Positions 35,205 to 44,609 are shown, counted from the stretch's first letter. The stretch is DNA of 64,000 nt from Streptomyces netropsis (GCF_014203545.1 NZ_JACHJG010000008.1:124001-188000), one strand, 5' to 3'. Notes: generated by a model from the letters alone, not told the origin. Translations and numbers: made by a program.

Positions 35205-36056
35205 ATGAAGATCGGTCTCGGCCTTCCCATCGACGACCCCGCCCTGCTGCTGAGCTGGGCCCGACGGGCCGACACGGGCCCGTTCAGCACGCTCGGCCTG
35301 CTCGACCGGCTCGTCTTCGACAATCCCGAACCCCTCATCACCCTCGCGGCCCTCGCCGGCGCCACGTCGCGCATCCGCCTCCAGACCGAGGTGCTGATCG
35401 CCCCCGTCCACAACACCGCGATGCTCGCCAAGCAGACAGCGACCCTCGATCGCCTGTCGGGCGGCCGTTTCACCCTCGGCATCGGCGTCGGCGGCCGCGA
35501 GGACGACTGCCTGGCCGCAGGCATCGACATGCACCGCCGGGGCCGCCGCCTCGACGAGCAGATGCCCCTGCTGCGTCGGACGTGGTCCGGCGAGCCGTAC
35601 GGTGAAGGTATCGGGTCCATCGGGCCCGTGCCCGCGACGTCCGGCGGCCCGGAGGTGCTGTTCGGTGGCTTCGCCCCGGCGGCGATCGAGCGGGTCGGCC
35701 GGTTCGGCGACGGCTTCCTGGGCGCCGCGCTGCCACCGCAGTTCATGGCCGGACTGTTCCGCGACGTCGAGGCGGTCTGGGAGAAGTACGACCGTCCTGG
35801 CCGGCCCCGCCTGGTCGCCCAAGTGAACGTCGCCCTCGGCCCGGCGAGCACCGTGGAGCAGGCCCGGCACAACATCCGCGACTACTACGACTTCAGCGGT
35901 CGCGCCGACCACGTCGCGAACGGCCTTCTCACCACGCCTAAGGGGATCCGCGAGGCGGTCCGTGCCTTCCAGGACATCGGTGCCGACGAAGTCATGCTGT
36001 ACTGCTGGTCCTCGGACATCGACCAGGTCGGCCTTCTCGCCGACCTAGCCGAATAG
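35205..36056 (+). CDS. LLM class flavin-dependent oxidoreductase
   Basis: A 283-residue luciferase-like TIM-barrel enzyme using FMN or F420: MKIGLGLPIDDPALLLSWAR, LITLAALAGATSRIRLQTEVLIAPVHNTAMLAKQ in outline, and the ring segment LDRLSGGRFTLGIGVGG. ATG at 35205 follows GGAGGA. Substrate unknown. Its 3' end overlaps the convergent epimerase gene by 12 bases. Confidence 0.9.
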   Translation: MKIGLGLPIDDPALLLSWARRADTGPFSTLGLLDRLVFDNPEPLITLAALAGATSRIRLQTEVLIAPVHNTAMLAKQTATLDRLSGGRFTLGIGVGGREDDCLAAGIDMHRRGRRLDEQMPLLRRTWSGEPYGEGIGSIGPVPATSGGPEVLFGGFAPAAIERVGRFGDGFLGAALPPQFMAGLFRDVEAVWEKYDRPGRPRLVAQVNVALGPASTVEQARHNIRDYYDFSGRADHVANGLLTTPKGIREAVRAFQDIGADEVMLYCWSSDIDQVGLLADLAE

Positions 36057-37034
36057 CGCGTCGAGAAGTTCTCGCTCGCGCCGGCTGCTGAGGCCCGCAC
36101 GCCTTGTTCGGTCCAGGCCCTGCTCGCGTTCCCAGAGCAGGGTGTCGGCCAGCAGTTCCGCCCGGGGGCGATTCCGCAGCCCCGTGGCGCGCGCCGCGGA
36201 GCCGTTGCGGGCCGACCACCCTTCCCAGCCGGGCGCGAGCACCCACATCGGCAGCGACTCGGGGCCCATGTACTCGGCCACGCCGTTCGCGAGCAGCCAT
36301 GCCCCGTCGACGGTGGCCACCGGCCCGGTATGCCCGCCGATGGTGCGGGACAGCGCGATCCAGTCCTCGAAGGGGACGACCGGACCGACCGCGTCGTACG
36401 TGCCGGTGGTCCCCGCCTCCGCGGCGTCGAGCAGCCAGGCGGCGAGGTCCCTCACGTCGACCACCTGTGTCGGCATGGTCGGTGAATCCGGCACCAGCAT
36501 CCGCCCCTGCGGATCCCGTGCGGCACGAGCCACCCAGTAGCCTGAGCGGCCGCTGTGATCGCCGGGGCCGCCGATGAGGCCGGCGCGCGCGATGACGAGC
36601 CGGTCGCCGACGGCGTCCGTCGACGCCTGCTCGCAGGCGACCTTCGCCTCGCCGTACAGCTCGCGGCCGACCTCGCTTCGATCGGTCGGGGCGAGGAGCA
36701 CCGCGGACTCGTCCGCGCCCGGTACGGCGTGGGAGGCGTAGGCACTGACCGAAGAGATGTAGGACCAGTGCCTTGCCTTGTCACCCAGCGCGTCAAGGGC
36801 CTCACGAACGAAGCCGGGCTGCCACGACACCTCGAAGACCGCATCCCATACGCGGTCGAGCAGCGGCTCGTAGGCGGAGGGATCGCGCCGGTCAGCGGTC
36901 ACCAGCACCGCTCCGTCCGCCACTTCTCCGCTTTCGCCGCGCGCGAGGCACGTCACCCGGTGACCACGCTCGACTGCCTGACGCGACAGCTCCCGGCCCA
37001 CCCATGCGGTGCCACCCAGAACAAGGATTTCCAT
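36045..37034 (-). CDS. NAD-dependent epimerase/dehydratase family protein (atypical SDR)
   Basis: A 329-residue extended SDR-like protein. The Rossmann motif is MEILVLGGTAWVGRELSRQA (GGTxxVG, as in atypical SDRs). ISSVSAYASH and ELYGEAKVACE hold the Ser and YxxxK residues, so it may be active. GRMLVPDSPTMPTQVVDVRDLAAW is the typical middle segment. It is divergent from the APH gene and convergent, with a 12-base overlap, with the LLM gene. Confidence 0.9.
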   Translation of the reverse strand: MEILVLGGTAWVGRELSRQAVERGHRVTCLARGESGEVADGAVLVTADRRDPSAYEPLLDRVWDAVFEVSWQPGFVREALDALGDKARHWSYISSVSAYASHAVPGADESAVLLAPTDRSEVGRELYGEAKVACEQASTDAVGDRLVIARAGLIGGPGDHSGRSGYWVARAARDPQGRMLVPDSPTMPTQVVDVRDLAAWLLDAAEAGTTGTYDAVGPVVPFEDWIALSRTIGGHTGPVATVDGAWLLANGVAEYMGPESLPMWVLAPGWEGWSARNGSAARATGLRNRPRAELLADTLLWEREQGLDRTRRAGLSSRRERELLDALFG

Positions 37035-37209
37035 CCCCGTACTCAAGCACCGCACACACCGAGCACCAACGTGGTTCGCCGAGAGCGGATCCCGGCCCCC
37101 GGAGCTGTACGGGTGCCTCAACGGGCCTGGTAGCGAGGTGAGTACACGGTCTGCTCGGTCCGGAAAAGTGTTTGACGCCCGCCGACAAACGGCGGTCGGA
37201 TGGCGGCCC

Positions 37210-38118
37210 ATGAGCGCACGACAGATGCATCCCGACCTGCACCCCATCGACGACGACCTCGTACGGCGGCTGATCGCCGGGCAGTTCCCGCAGTGGGCGG
37301 GGCTGGCGGTGGAACGGTTTCCGTCCGGCGGCACGGTCAACGGCATGTACCGGCTGGGCGACGGCATGGCCGTACGGCTGCCGCTGGTGAAGGGCGGGGC
37401 CAAGGACCTGTCGACGGAGCGGGATTGGCTGCCCCGCCTCGCGCCCTTCATGCCCACGGCCATTCCCGAGGCGCTCGGGGCCGGGGAGCCCGCCGAGGGG
37501 TATCCGTGGCCGTGGTCGGTGTACCGGTGGCTGCCGGGGGAGAACCCCGAGGCGGGGGCGCTGAGCGAGCCCGTGCCGCTGGCCGAGGATCTGGCCGGGT
37601 TCGTGGCGGCGATGCGGAGCATCACCCTGCCGGGGGCGCCGGAAGCCCACCGCGGCGGGCCGGTCGCCTCGCTCGACGCGTCGACCCGGGCGGCGATCGA
37701 GGAACTGCGCGGCATCCCGCAGGAGGGCGTCGACTGCGACGCCGTGGCCGCCGTGTGGGAGGACGCGCTGCGGGCCCCGCGCTGGGACCGGCCGCCGGTG
37801 TGGCTGCACGCCGATCTGATGCCGGGCAATCTGCTGGTGGACGGCGGCAGGCTGACCGCGGTGATCGACTTCGGGTGCATGGGCGTGGGCGATCCGGCCT
37901 GCGATCTGTTCCCGGCCTGGAATCTGCTGCCCGCCGGTGCACGGGAGGTCTTCCGCGAGGCGCTCGGCGTGGACGACGCGACCTGGAGCCGCGGCCGGGG
38001 GCGGACGCTCTCGCAGGCACTGATCGCGCTGCCGTACTACCGCAGGACGAACCCGGTGATGGCGCGCAACGCCCGGCACGTGATCCGGGCGGTGCTGGCA
38101 GAAGCCGAGGCCTCCTGA
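37210..38118 (+). CDS. Aminoglycoside phosphotransferase (APH) family kinase
   Basis: A 302-residue kinase-fold protein. Brenner motif WLHADLMPGNLLV (about residues 198-210) supplies the catalytic Asp, and VIDFGCMGVGDPACDLFPAW is the metal-binding loop. ATG at 37210 is chosen after a weak GGATGGCGG site; ATG 37225 is possible. Such proteins phosphorylate antibiotics or ordinary hydroxylated metabolites. No resistance context is visible, so substrate and resistance role are open. Confidence 0.9.
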   Translation: MSARQMHPDLHPIDDDLVRRLIAGQFPQWAGLAVERFPSGGTVNGMYRLGDGMAVRLPLVKGGAKDLSTERDWLPRLAPFMPTAIPEALGAGEPAEGYPWPWSVYRWLPGENPEAGALSEPVPLAEDLAGFVAAMRSITLPGAPEAHRGGPVASLDASTRAAIEELRGIPQEGVDCDAVAAVWEDALRAPRWDRPPVWLHADLMPGNLLVDGGRLTAVIDFGCMGVGDPACDLFPAWNLLPAGAREVFREALGVDDATWSRGRGRTLSQALIALPYYRRTNPVMARNARHVIRAVLAEAEAS

Positions 38119-38150
38119 CACCGCAGCCGCGGTGACGGGGGCAGTGGCTG

Positions 38151-38174
38151 CCGGCACCGCGGCCGCGGTGCCGG
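38151..38174. terminator. Palindromic terminator between APH and membrane-protein genes
   Basis: Perfect 24-bp palindrome (CCGGCACCGCGG and its complement) between convergent genes ending at 38118 and 38188. Confidence 0.75.
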
Positions 38175-38187
38175 TCGGGCGGCGGGG

Positions 38188-39219
38188 TCAGACGCCGACG
38201 GCTTCTTCCATCTCTTCCTCGGTGTCGGCGGAGGCCGTGGTCGCGGTCCCGGTCCGCCGCCGGGTTTCGGCTGTCCACGCGAGGGCGGTCACGGCCAGAC
38301 CGACGATCAGCCACAGGGCCAGTGTCCCTACGTGCCGGCCCAAGCCGGCGTCGTTGAAGTAGGCGAGGCCGCGGGTGCCTTCGACGAAGGCGGCACCGTT
38401 CCAGAAGCCGTGCAGGGAGGCGAAGAAGCCGTTTTGCAGCTCGGGCCGGAAAATGCCCCCGGAGCTGGTGAAGTTCAGCATCACGAACAGCACCATCATC
38501 GCCAGTGTCGTCCATCGCTTGAGGAAGGTGTGCAGCCCGGTGCCGATCAGCAGCACGCCGGCGGAGTAGAGCCATGCCATTCCCCACAGTCCGCCCAGCC
38601 CGTGGTCGACGAGGTGGAAGACGGGCCCGGCCAGGACCACGCCGATCACGCTGACCGCCACGGAGGTCGCCACGGCCAGCAGCGCCCGTATCCGCACGGG
38701 CAGGACCGCACCGGCTCCGCCGATCACCGCGACGGAGGCGTAGGAGCCGATGCTGACGGCGACCAGCAGGAAGAAGATGCCCTGCCCGGTCGGGTCGTCC
38801 TGGGCGGGCGGTGCGATGTCGGTGACCTTCAGCGGGGTGCCTTGACGGGCGGCCACGGGCGTGAAGACCTTCTGCACGACGGTGGCTGTGGTGTCCGATC
38901 CGGCCGAGGCGACCAGGAGCTCGGGGCTCTTCGCGTCGGGGACGAACGCGCCGAAGATGTCCTGGTGGCGCAGCTGCTCCTCCGCTTGCGCCCGGTCGTT
39001 GACGGTGCGGACGGCGAGGGCGTCGCCCGCCTTGTCGGCGATAGTCCGCGCCAGGTCCCGGGCGCCGGGGCCGGACCCCACCACGGCGACCGGCAGGTCG
39101 TGCGGCGCGGGATCGGCGAATGCGCCGAGGTAGGCCAAGCCCATGCCGATACACATGAGCAGCGGGGTGAGCAGGTGGGTGAGGACATGGCGCAGCGCGC
39201 CGCCCGTCGCGGATTTCAT
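38188..39219 (-). CDS. ABC-2/YhgE-type membrane protein (putative permease)
   Basis: A 343-residue membrane protein. One N-terminal TM helix (LTPLLMCIGMGLAYLGAFA) is followed by a roughly 120-residue extracytoplasmic domain (LPVAVVGSGPGARDLARTI, then GAFVPDAKSPELLVAS), and then five or six TM helices. This layout matches Pip/YhgE and ABC-2-type exporters that lack an adjacent ATPase. It is divergent from a MarR gene, suggesting an inducible export or stress function. The transported compound is unknown. Confidence 0.82.
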   Translation of the reverse strand: MKSATGGALRHVLTHLLTPLLMCIGMGLAYLGAFADPAPHDLPVAVVGSGPGARDLARTIADKAGDALAVRTVNDRAQAEEQLRHQDIFGAFVPDAKSPELLVASAGSDTTATVVQKVFTPVAARQGTPLKVTDIAPPAQDDPTGQGIFFLLVAVSIGSYASVAVIGGAGAVLPVRIRALLAVATSVAVSVIGVVLAGPVFHLVDHGLGGLWGMAWLYSAGVLLIGTGLHTFLKRWTTLAMMVLFVMLNFTSSGGIFRPELQNGFFASLHGFWNGAAFVEGTRGLAYFNDAGLGRHVGTLALWLIVGLAVTALAWTAETRRRTGTATTASADTEEEMEEAVGV

Positions 39220-39258
39220 GGCGTTTCCTCGACTCCCCCGAAGGGGATGGTTGGCATC

Positions 39259-39281
39259 TACAACTACTTAATCTAGTTGTA
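39259..39281. promoter_or_regulatory. MarR-type dyad between the membrane-protein and marR genes
   Basis: Perfect 8-bp inverted repeat TACAACTA / TAGTTGTA with a 7-base spacer in the A/T-rich divergent promoter region, 34 bases before the marR start. It is a classic operator position. Confidence 0.8.
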
Positions 39282-39314
39282 CTCTACAGCTAGATAGGGA
39301 AGAGAGGCCATCCC

Positions 39315-39764
39315 GTGTCCGACCGCGACGATTCCGTCGAGACCATCCAGCGCGAGCTGACGGCTTTCGCCCGGCGCTCCCGGGCCGCTGCCGCCCGCAT
39401 GCATCCCGAGCTGTCCCTGGTCTCCTTCGCGCTTCTCGCCCACCTGGAGGACCAGCGCGGATGCCGGGCCACCGACCTCGCGGACCGGTTCCTGCTCAAC
39501 AAGTCCACCGTCAGCCGACAGGTCGCCGATCTCGAACGCCTCGGCCTCGTGGAACGCCGCCCCGACCCGCACGACCAGCGGGCCCGGATCCTGCACCTGA
39601 CCGCCCGCGGTGCCGCCGCCCTGACGCAGGTCAGCGGCCATCGCCGCGCAGCCTTCCGGGAGCGCCTCGCCGACTGGGACGAGGCCGACCTCGCCCGCTT
39701 CGCCGCCTACCTGCTGCGCTACAACACGTCCTGGCCGTCGGCCGACGGAAGCTCCCGCGTTTGA
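39315..39764 (+). CDS. MarR-family transcriptional regulator
   Basis: A 149-residue winged-helix regulator: LVSFALLAHLEDQRGCRATDLADRF, NKSTVSRQVADLERLGLVERRPDPHDQRARILHL in outline. GTG at 39315 follows AGAGAGG. It probably represses itself and the divergent permease-like gene through the dyad upstream. Confidence 0.92.
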   Translation: MSDRDDSVETIQRELTAFARRSRAAAARMHPELSLVSFALLAHLEDQRGCRATDLADRFLLNKSTVSRQVADLERLGLVERRPDPHDQRARILHLTARGAAALTQVSGHRRAAFRERLADWDEADLARFAAYLLRYNTSWPSADGSSRV

Positions 39765-39834
39765 CGACAACGCCGAGCGGCGCCCGCGGCGGGCCGCGTC
39801 GCTCCGCTCCCGGCCGGCAGGCCCGTCCCGCGCG

Positions 39835-40044
39835 TCACGACCAGACGCCGGGGCCCCCGCCCTGCCAGTCGATCAGCGCCGGATCATCGAGTCGCGCGTC
39901 CTCCATCGACACGCCGGTCCGGCGCAGGAACTCATAGAGGTCGATCACCCCGTACGCCATGCCCAGAACCTCTCGGCCGACCGTCACCTGCCGGCCACCC
40001 GACGGAGACGGCGGGTGGACGACGATCCGGGCATGTTCTGGCAT
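39835..40044 (-). CDS. Small conserved hypothetical protein (69 aa)
   Basis: A 69-residue protein: MPEHARIVVHPPSPSGGRQV, then GVIDLYEFLRRTGVSMEDARLDDPALIDWQGGGP in outline. It resembles widespread streptomycete short proteins of unknown function. Start 40044 is the family-like one; the open frame to 40143 is not protein-like. Confidence 0.72.
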   Translation of the reverse strand: MPEHARIVVHPPSPSGGRQVTVGREVLGMAYGVIDLYEFLRRTGVSMEDARLDDPALIDWQGGGPGVWS

Positions 40045-40236
40045 GGTTCCAGCCTCCGTCCGCAGTGGCCCGGACGCATCCCAAGAGCGCTTGCACGGGT
40101 CCGGCGCGACGGGCGGGTCATGGGCCCGTCGGGGTCCGAACAAGGTTCAATGCATAAACCGCAAGAGACGGCCCATGAGTACATGAACGTCCCAGGAGCC
40201 CCAACACCTGGGCTCCCGACCCACCGGCAGGTGACC

Positions 40237-41835
40237 GTGAGCGCCGATCGCAAGAAGACCCCGAAACCCGGGCGCACCGCCCCCTCCCGCGGTGGGGCGG
40301 TGGCCACCGACCGCATGCTCCGCACACTGCTGCGGCGCCGCAAGAAGTCGCTGAACATCGAGGACGTCACGGTCACCGACCGTCCCGAGGTCCGCCGCGC
40401 GGTACTGGCCGCCGCCCTGGGCAACATGATGGAGTGGTTCGACTTCGGGGTGTACGCCTATATGGCGGTCACCCTGGGCAAGGTCTTCTTCCCTTCCAGC
40501 TCGTCCGGCGCGCAGGTCATCTCCACCTTCGCCACCTTCGCGGCCGCCTTCCTCGTCCGGCCCCTCGGTGGTCTCGTCTTCGGTCCGCTGGGTGACCGCA
40601 TCGGACGCCAGCGGGTGCTCGCCGCCACGATGATCATGATGGCGGTGAGCACCTTCGCCGTCGGGTTCCTGCCGGGCTACGCGACGGCCGGGTTCGTCGC
40701 GCCCGTGCTGCTGCTCGTCTGCCGTCTGGTGCAGGGCTTCTCCACGGGCGGTGAGTACGCCGGAGCCACCACGTACATCGCCGAGTACGCGCCCGACACC
40801 CGCCGTGGATTCCTGGGCAGCTGGCTCGACTTCGGGACGTTCGTCGGCTACGCGCTCGGGTCGGGGCTGGTGACGGCACTCACCGCGGTTCTCGGTACCG
40901 ACGGCATGACCGACTGGGGATGGCGCCTGCCCTTCCTGGTCGCCGGGCCCCTCGGGCTGATCGGTCTGTACATGCGGATGCGGCTCGAGGAGACGCCCGC
41001 TTTCCGCGCGGAGACCGAAGCGGCCCAGGCACGGACGCCGGGCACCACCGGCTCCCAGGACGACGAGGTCGAGCAGGCACGCCAGTCCGGCCGCGGGCGG
41101 CTGAAGGAGATCTTCACCGGGCACTGGCACGCGGTGCTGATCTGCATGGGGCTGGTGGTCGTCTACAACGTCACCAGCTACATGGTCACCTCGTACCTGC
41201 CGACGTACATGACCGAAACGCTCGGCAAGGACGCCACGACCGCCCAGTTGCTGATCCTCGGCACCATGGTCCTGGTGGCCCTGACCATCACCGTCGTGGG
41301 CCACTCCTCCGACCTCTGGGGGCGGAGGCCGATGTTCATGGCGGGCAGTGCCGCCCTGATCGCGCTCGCCGTCCCCTCGATGCTCCTGATCCGCGCCGAC
41401 GGGGCGCTGCTCCCGGCGTTCGGCTGCTTGGTCCTCGGGCTGCTGCTGGTGTGTTTCGCGGGCACCGCCGCCGCGACGCTGCCGGCGCTCTTCCCGACCC
41501 GGCTGCGCTACGGGGCGCTGTCCGTCTCGTACAACATCTCGGTGTCGCTCTTCGGCGGCACCACTCCCCTGGCGGTGTCCGCTCTCCTCGAAACGACCGA
41601 CGACGCCATGATCCCCGCGTATTACCTGATGGCCGCGGGTGCGATCGGGCTCGTCTCGGCGTTCTTCCTCCACGAGACGGCGGGCAAGCCGCTGCGCGGC
41701 TCCGGGCCGATGGTGGAGACGCCGGAACAGGCCCGGCTCCTGGTCGCCGACAGCCGGACCGAGGCCGGCCGTCGCGCCAGGGACATCTGGATGCGCCTGC
41801 GGCACCCGGGTCACAGCCATGACGAGGAGCGCTGA
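40237..41835 (+). CDS. MHS-type MFS symporter (ProP-like proline/betaine or organic-acid transporter)
   Basis: A 532-residue transporter with about 12 TM segments. ALGNMMEWFDFGVYAYMAVTLG, then GLVFGPLGDRIGRQRVL and LVQGFSTGGEYAGATTYIAEYAP are hallmarks of the metabolite:H+ symporter family. A basic N-terminal extension precedes TM1 (LLRRRKKSLNIEDVTVTD). GTG at 40237 follows GGCAGG; in-frame starts at 40150 and 40183 are possible. Substrate: proline, betaine or a dicarboxylate. It is 8 kb away from the hydroxyproline locus, so no link is claimed. Confidence 0.9.
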   Translation: MSADRKKTPKPGRTAPSRGGAVATDRMLRTLLRRRKKSLNIEDVTVTDRPEVRRAVLAAALGNMMEWFDFGVYAYMAVTLGKVFFPSSSSGAQVISTFATFAAAFLVRPLGGLVFGPLGDRIGRQRVLAATMIMMAVSTFAVGFLPGYATAGFVAPVLLLVCRLVQGFSTGGEYAGATTYIAEYAPDTRRGFLGSWLDFGTFVGYALGSGLVTALTAVLGTDGMTDWGWRLPFLVAGPLGLIGLYMRMRLEETPAFRAETEAAQARTPGTTGSQDDEVEQARQSGRGRLKEIFTGHWHAVLICMGLVVVYNVTSYMVTSYLPTYMTETLGKDATTAQLLILGTMVLVALTITVVGHSSDLWGRRPMFMAGSAALIALAVPSMLLIRADGALLPAFGCLVLGLLLVCFAGTAAATLPALFPTRLRYGALSVSYNISVSLFGGTTPLAVSALLETTDDAMIPAYYLMAAGAIGLVSAFFLHETAGKPLRGSGPMVETPEQARLLVADSRTEAGRRARDIWMRLRHPGHSHDEER

Positions 41836-41899
41836 GCGTGGGCGGCGTTCTGCCACACCCGCGTTGGGGGGGGCAAAGCCCGCACCGGACGGCTCCTGG

Positions 41900-42226
41900 T
41901 CAGGCCTGCCGCTCGAAAGTGACCACGCATCCGTCCGGGGCGGTGATGGTGAACCGGCCGTCGACGACCTCGACCCGGTAGCTGACGAGTTCGTCGCTGG
42001 AGGTACTCATCACCAGCGTCGACCCGTCCGGCATCCGGGCCGTGCCCACGTCCCACACCGGCAGCCCCTGGTCAGGGCTGCGCGTCCCGAGGTACCGGGA
42101 CCCCGGACCGATGGTGAGCTCGGCCGGGTACCTCCGAGCACACTCGGAGTCGGAGACACGCCGCCAGCGGCCCGAGACGAGCTGCGGTTCGGAAGCTCCC
42201 AAATCCGTCATGATGAGGTCGATCAT
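41900..42226 (-). CDS. Small hypothetical protein (108 aa)
   Basis: A 108-residue beta-rich protein: LVSGRWRRVSDSECARRYPAEL, YRVEVVDGRFTITAPDGCVVTFERQ. The pattern resembles small lipocalin-like or calycin folds, but I recognise no family. ATG 42226 has AAGG upstream. Convergent with the MFS gene, divergent from the metzincin. Confidence 0.68.
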   Translation of the reverse strand: MIDLIMTDLGASEPQLVSGRWRRVSDSECARRYPAELTIGPGSRYLGTRSPDQGLPVWDVGTARMPDGSTLVMSTSSDELVSYRVEVVDGRFTITAPDGCVVTFERQA

Positions 42227-42425
42227 AGGCGGCCTTGTTCACGCGAGGCTCCCCGAAGGCCTCTCTGACCGCCACTGTCCATGTTGCCGCGGCCCCGCTC
42301 GGGGCGCAGGCTGAGTTGGGAAACGTCGCTGTCGTGTCCAGCCCGCGCACCTGGGGCTGAGGGGGTCGGGGATCGGTGAGGACAGGGACTGTGTCCACCC
42401 CGCGTATCGACCCCAGGAGGACTTC

Positions 42426-44546
42426 ATGTGTGACTGCGCACCGCAGACTTCCGACGTCGACGAGCACGTGCTGCCCAACAGCGCGGACGTGGTTCCACCC
42501 GGGGTCCCGGTCGCCGTCCCGATGGCGGTCGAGGACGGTTCGCCGGGAGCACAGGGCACATCCGGCACGAACGCCGACGCGCCCGGCCCGCAGCCGCTGA
42601 GGCCGTGCCGCCCGGACTTTCGCGACGGCTGCTACCAGATCACGATCCGCCCGACCCTGGGCTCCTTCCAGAGCACCGTCGGTACGCTGCGTGTCGACCG
42701 CGAGGCACCGTCCGCCGGCGCGGACGGAGTGATCATCAGCGGCGACCTGTACCGCGAGCCGACACCCGTGGCACAGCCGGTCGCAGACACCCCGGCGATC
42801 CCCGGCGCCGCCGGCGAGTCCGTCGCCGCCGCGGCCAGTCGAGCGGACGGGCCTTCCCCCTTCCTGCGACGGCGTATCCCGATCTTCCCGCGGGACCAGT
42901 ACCGTTCCTACCTCAAGGGCACGCGCCTGGTGGTACCGGGCTCCACCGCGCCCGGACAACCGTGTCAGGTCACCCTCGACGTGGACGAGTTCGGCTACAC
43001 GCAGCCGTCGGCGGGTTCGTTCCAGGGGTCGTTCCCGACCACGCCCAGCCGGTCGCTGAGATTCGTCCTCAAGCAGGTGCCGGGCACCGTGCCCACTCCG
43101 TTTTCCTCCGGGCCGAGGTTCGAAGGCCGCGTTCTGGAGGGCGGCATCGACCGCGGTTCCGTGACCCTGAGCTGGGTGTCGAGCTTCCTGCGCCGCGCCG
43201 TGCTCGAGATCGACACGCTCAAGGGAGCCGTCGCGCCCGCACCGGTCCCCAACGCCGCAGGCACCGGGACGGAGTTCTTCGACACCGTCTACGCGACGGC
43301 CCGCTGGCAGCTGACCATCGACCGCGTCGAAGGGCAGACCGAGGTCCCGGTGCCCACGGGCGTCGACCCAGGCGCCTGCTGGTCGCCTGCCGACCTGCAC
43401 GCACTCATGTCGAGCGTGCGCAAGCCCGGGACCGACCTGGACGCCGAGTGGCGCACGCACCTCGTGGTCGTCCCGGCGACCATGGGCTGCTCCCGCGGAG
43501 TGATGTACGACCAGATCGGGGTCCCGCGCGAGGGATCCGCCAGCTTCAGCGACGACGGCTACCCGAGCAGCAACTCCCCTAACTTCGGAACCGCGGCCAA
43601 TCAGCAACAGCGCAACGTGCCGCGCGCCTACCTCCGGTCGGCGACCCACGAGGTGACCCACGCCTTCAACCAGATCCACCAGGAGACCGAAACCGCCCCC
43701 GACAACTCGATCATGACCACCACGCCGAGCGTGGCCGACGTCCTGGGCGGACCCACGACCGGTGCGCCCGGGGTGTTCCCGGACCAGATCAACCTCGGCT
43801 TCAACACCACCGTGCGCAACCACCTGGCCCACATGCCCGACCCGGTGGTGCGCCCCGGCGGCTGGCCGTTCGGCGGCTGGTTCCCCGCCGGTGCCCCACA
43901 GGCATCCGACCGCAACCTCTTCTACCCGAGCGAGCTGGAGTTCGAGGTCAGCGCCGAGACCGAGCGCGCGCCCCTGGGCGCACCCGTCACGGTCTCGTGG
44001 AAGCTGACCAACACCTCCGGAGCCGACCTGGTGGTTCCCGACGACCTCCGCATGGAGGCGCTGTACACGACCATGTCGAGCCGCGACGAGAGCGGCGAGG
44101 AGAGGCCGGTCCGCCCCTTCGTCATCACCTGTGAAGGAGCGAAGCTGGCCCCGCTGGAGCCGGGCGGCTCCCTGGAAGCCGACTACCGCGTGTTCTGGAG
44201 CTCCGACGGGTTCCCGCTCGAACGACCGGGCCGGCACACGGTGACGGTGACGGTCGCGTGGTCGGCCGGCGGCGTGCCCGTCGGGGTGACCGGAAGCTGC
44301 GAGATCTGGGTGGACCGTCCCACGTCCGACGCCGAGAACCGGGACGCCGCCCTGGCCATGCACCCGGACGTCGGCAAGTGGGTCGTGCTCGGAGGCGGGG
44401 CCTACCACCTGGAGGAGGCTGTCGCCCGGCTGCGCACGCTGGACGGCGGCGGCAGCCGGAGCACGGACGCGGATGCGGGCGAGCGGTCCCGGGTCGCGGA
44501 CACGTTCAGCGAGCTCGAACTGATGCCGGACGGCCGGACGGCATGA
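42426..44546 (+). CDS. Large metzincin-type zinc metalloprotease without a signal peptide
   Basis: A 706-residue protein. HEVTHAFNQIH at residues 408-418 fits the metzincin zinc motif HExxHxx(G/N)xxH. SIM at 428-430 is a plausible Met-turn. Residues 60-400 are beta-rich, with domains rich in short strands (CYQITIRPTLGSFQSTVGTL, ARWQLTIDRVEGQ). Residues about 520-640 form an Ig-like domain (GAPVTVSWKLTNTSGADLVV). The start MCDCAPQTSDVDEHVL has no hydrophobic leader and no alternative start creates one. Function unknown; a cytosolic protease or a cargo of a non-Sec export system are both possible. Confidence 0.83.
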   Translation: MCDCAPQTSDVDEHVLPNSADVVPPGVPVAVPMAVEDGSPGAQGTSGTNADAPGPQPLRPCRPDFRDGCYQITIRPTLGSFQSTVGTLRVDREAPSAGADGVIISGDLYREPTPVAQPVADTPAIPGAAGESVAAAASRADGPSPFLRRRIPIFPRDQYRSYLKGTRLVVPGSTAPGQPCQVTLDVDEFGYTQPSAGSFQGSFPTTPSRSLRFVLKQVPGTVPTPFSSGPRFEGRVLEGGIDRGSVTLSWVSSFLRRAVLEIDTLKGAVAPAPVPNAAGTGTEFFDTVYATARWQLTIDRVEGQTEVPVPTGVDPGACWSPADLHALMSSVRKPGTDLDAEWRTHLVVVPATMGCSRGVMYDQIGVPREGSASFSDDGYPSSNSPNFGTAANQQQRNVPRAYLRSATHEVTHAFNQIHQETETAPDNSIMTTTPSVADVLGGPTTGAPGVFPDQINLGFNTTVRNHLAHMPDPVVRPGGWPFGGWFPAGAPQASDRNLFYPSELEFEVSAETERAPLGAPVTVSWKLTNTSGADLVVPDDLRMEALYTTMSSRDESGEERPVRPFVITCEGAKLAPLEPGGSLEADYRVFWSSDGFPLERPGRHTVTVTVAWSAGGVPVGVTGSCEIWVDRPTSDAENRDAALAMHPDVGKWVVLGGGAYHLEEAVARLRTLDGGGSRSTDADAGERSRVADTFSELELMPDGRTA

Positions 44547-44551
44547 CCGGG

Positions 44552-44580
44552 CCGGGTACGCGCGGCACGGGCGTACCCGG
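44552..44580. terminator. Terminator between the metzincin and PPOX genes
   Basis: Perfect 10-bp inverted repeat CCGGGTACGC / GCGTACCCGG with a 9-base loop, between convergent stop codons at 44546 and 44610. Confidence 0.75.
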
Positions 44581-44609
44581 CGACTCGCGGTCCCGGGGGC
44601 CCGGGTTGC

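Noticed and set aside
37210..38118. Calling the APH-family kinase an antibiotic resistance gene
   Set aside because: Only the generic kinase motifs are visible; most such actinomycete proteins have other or unknown substrates.
40147..41856. Reverse-strand open frame of 569 codons opposite the MHS transporter
   Set aside because: Low-complexity translation; the transporter frame has TM helices and signatures.
42072..44408. Long reverse-strand open frame (778 codons) opposite the metzincin gene
   Set aside because: It is a shadow frame caused by high G+C; its translation has no domain and the plus-strand gene has clear motifs.
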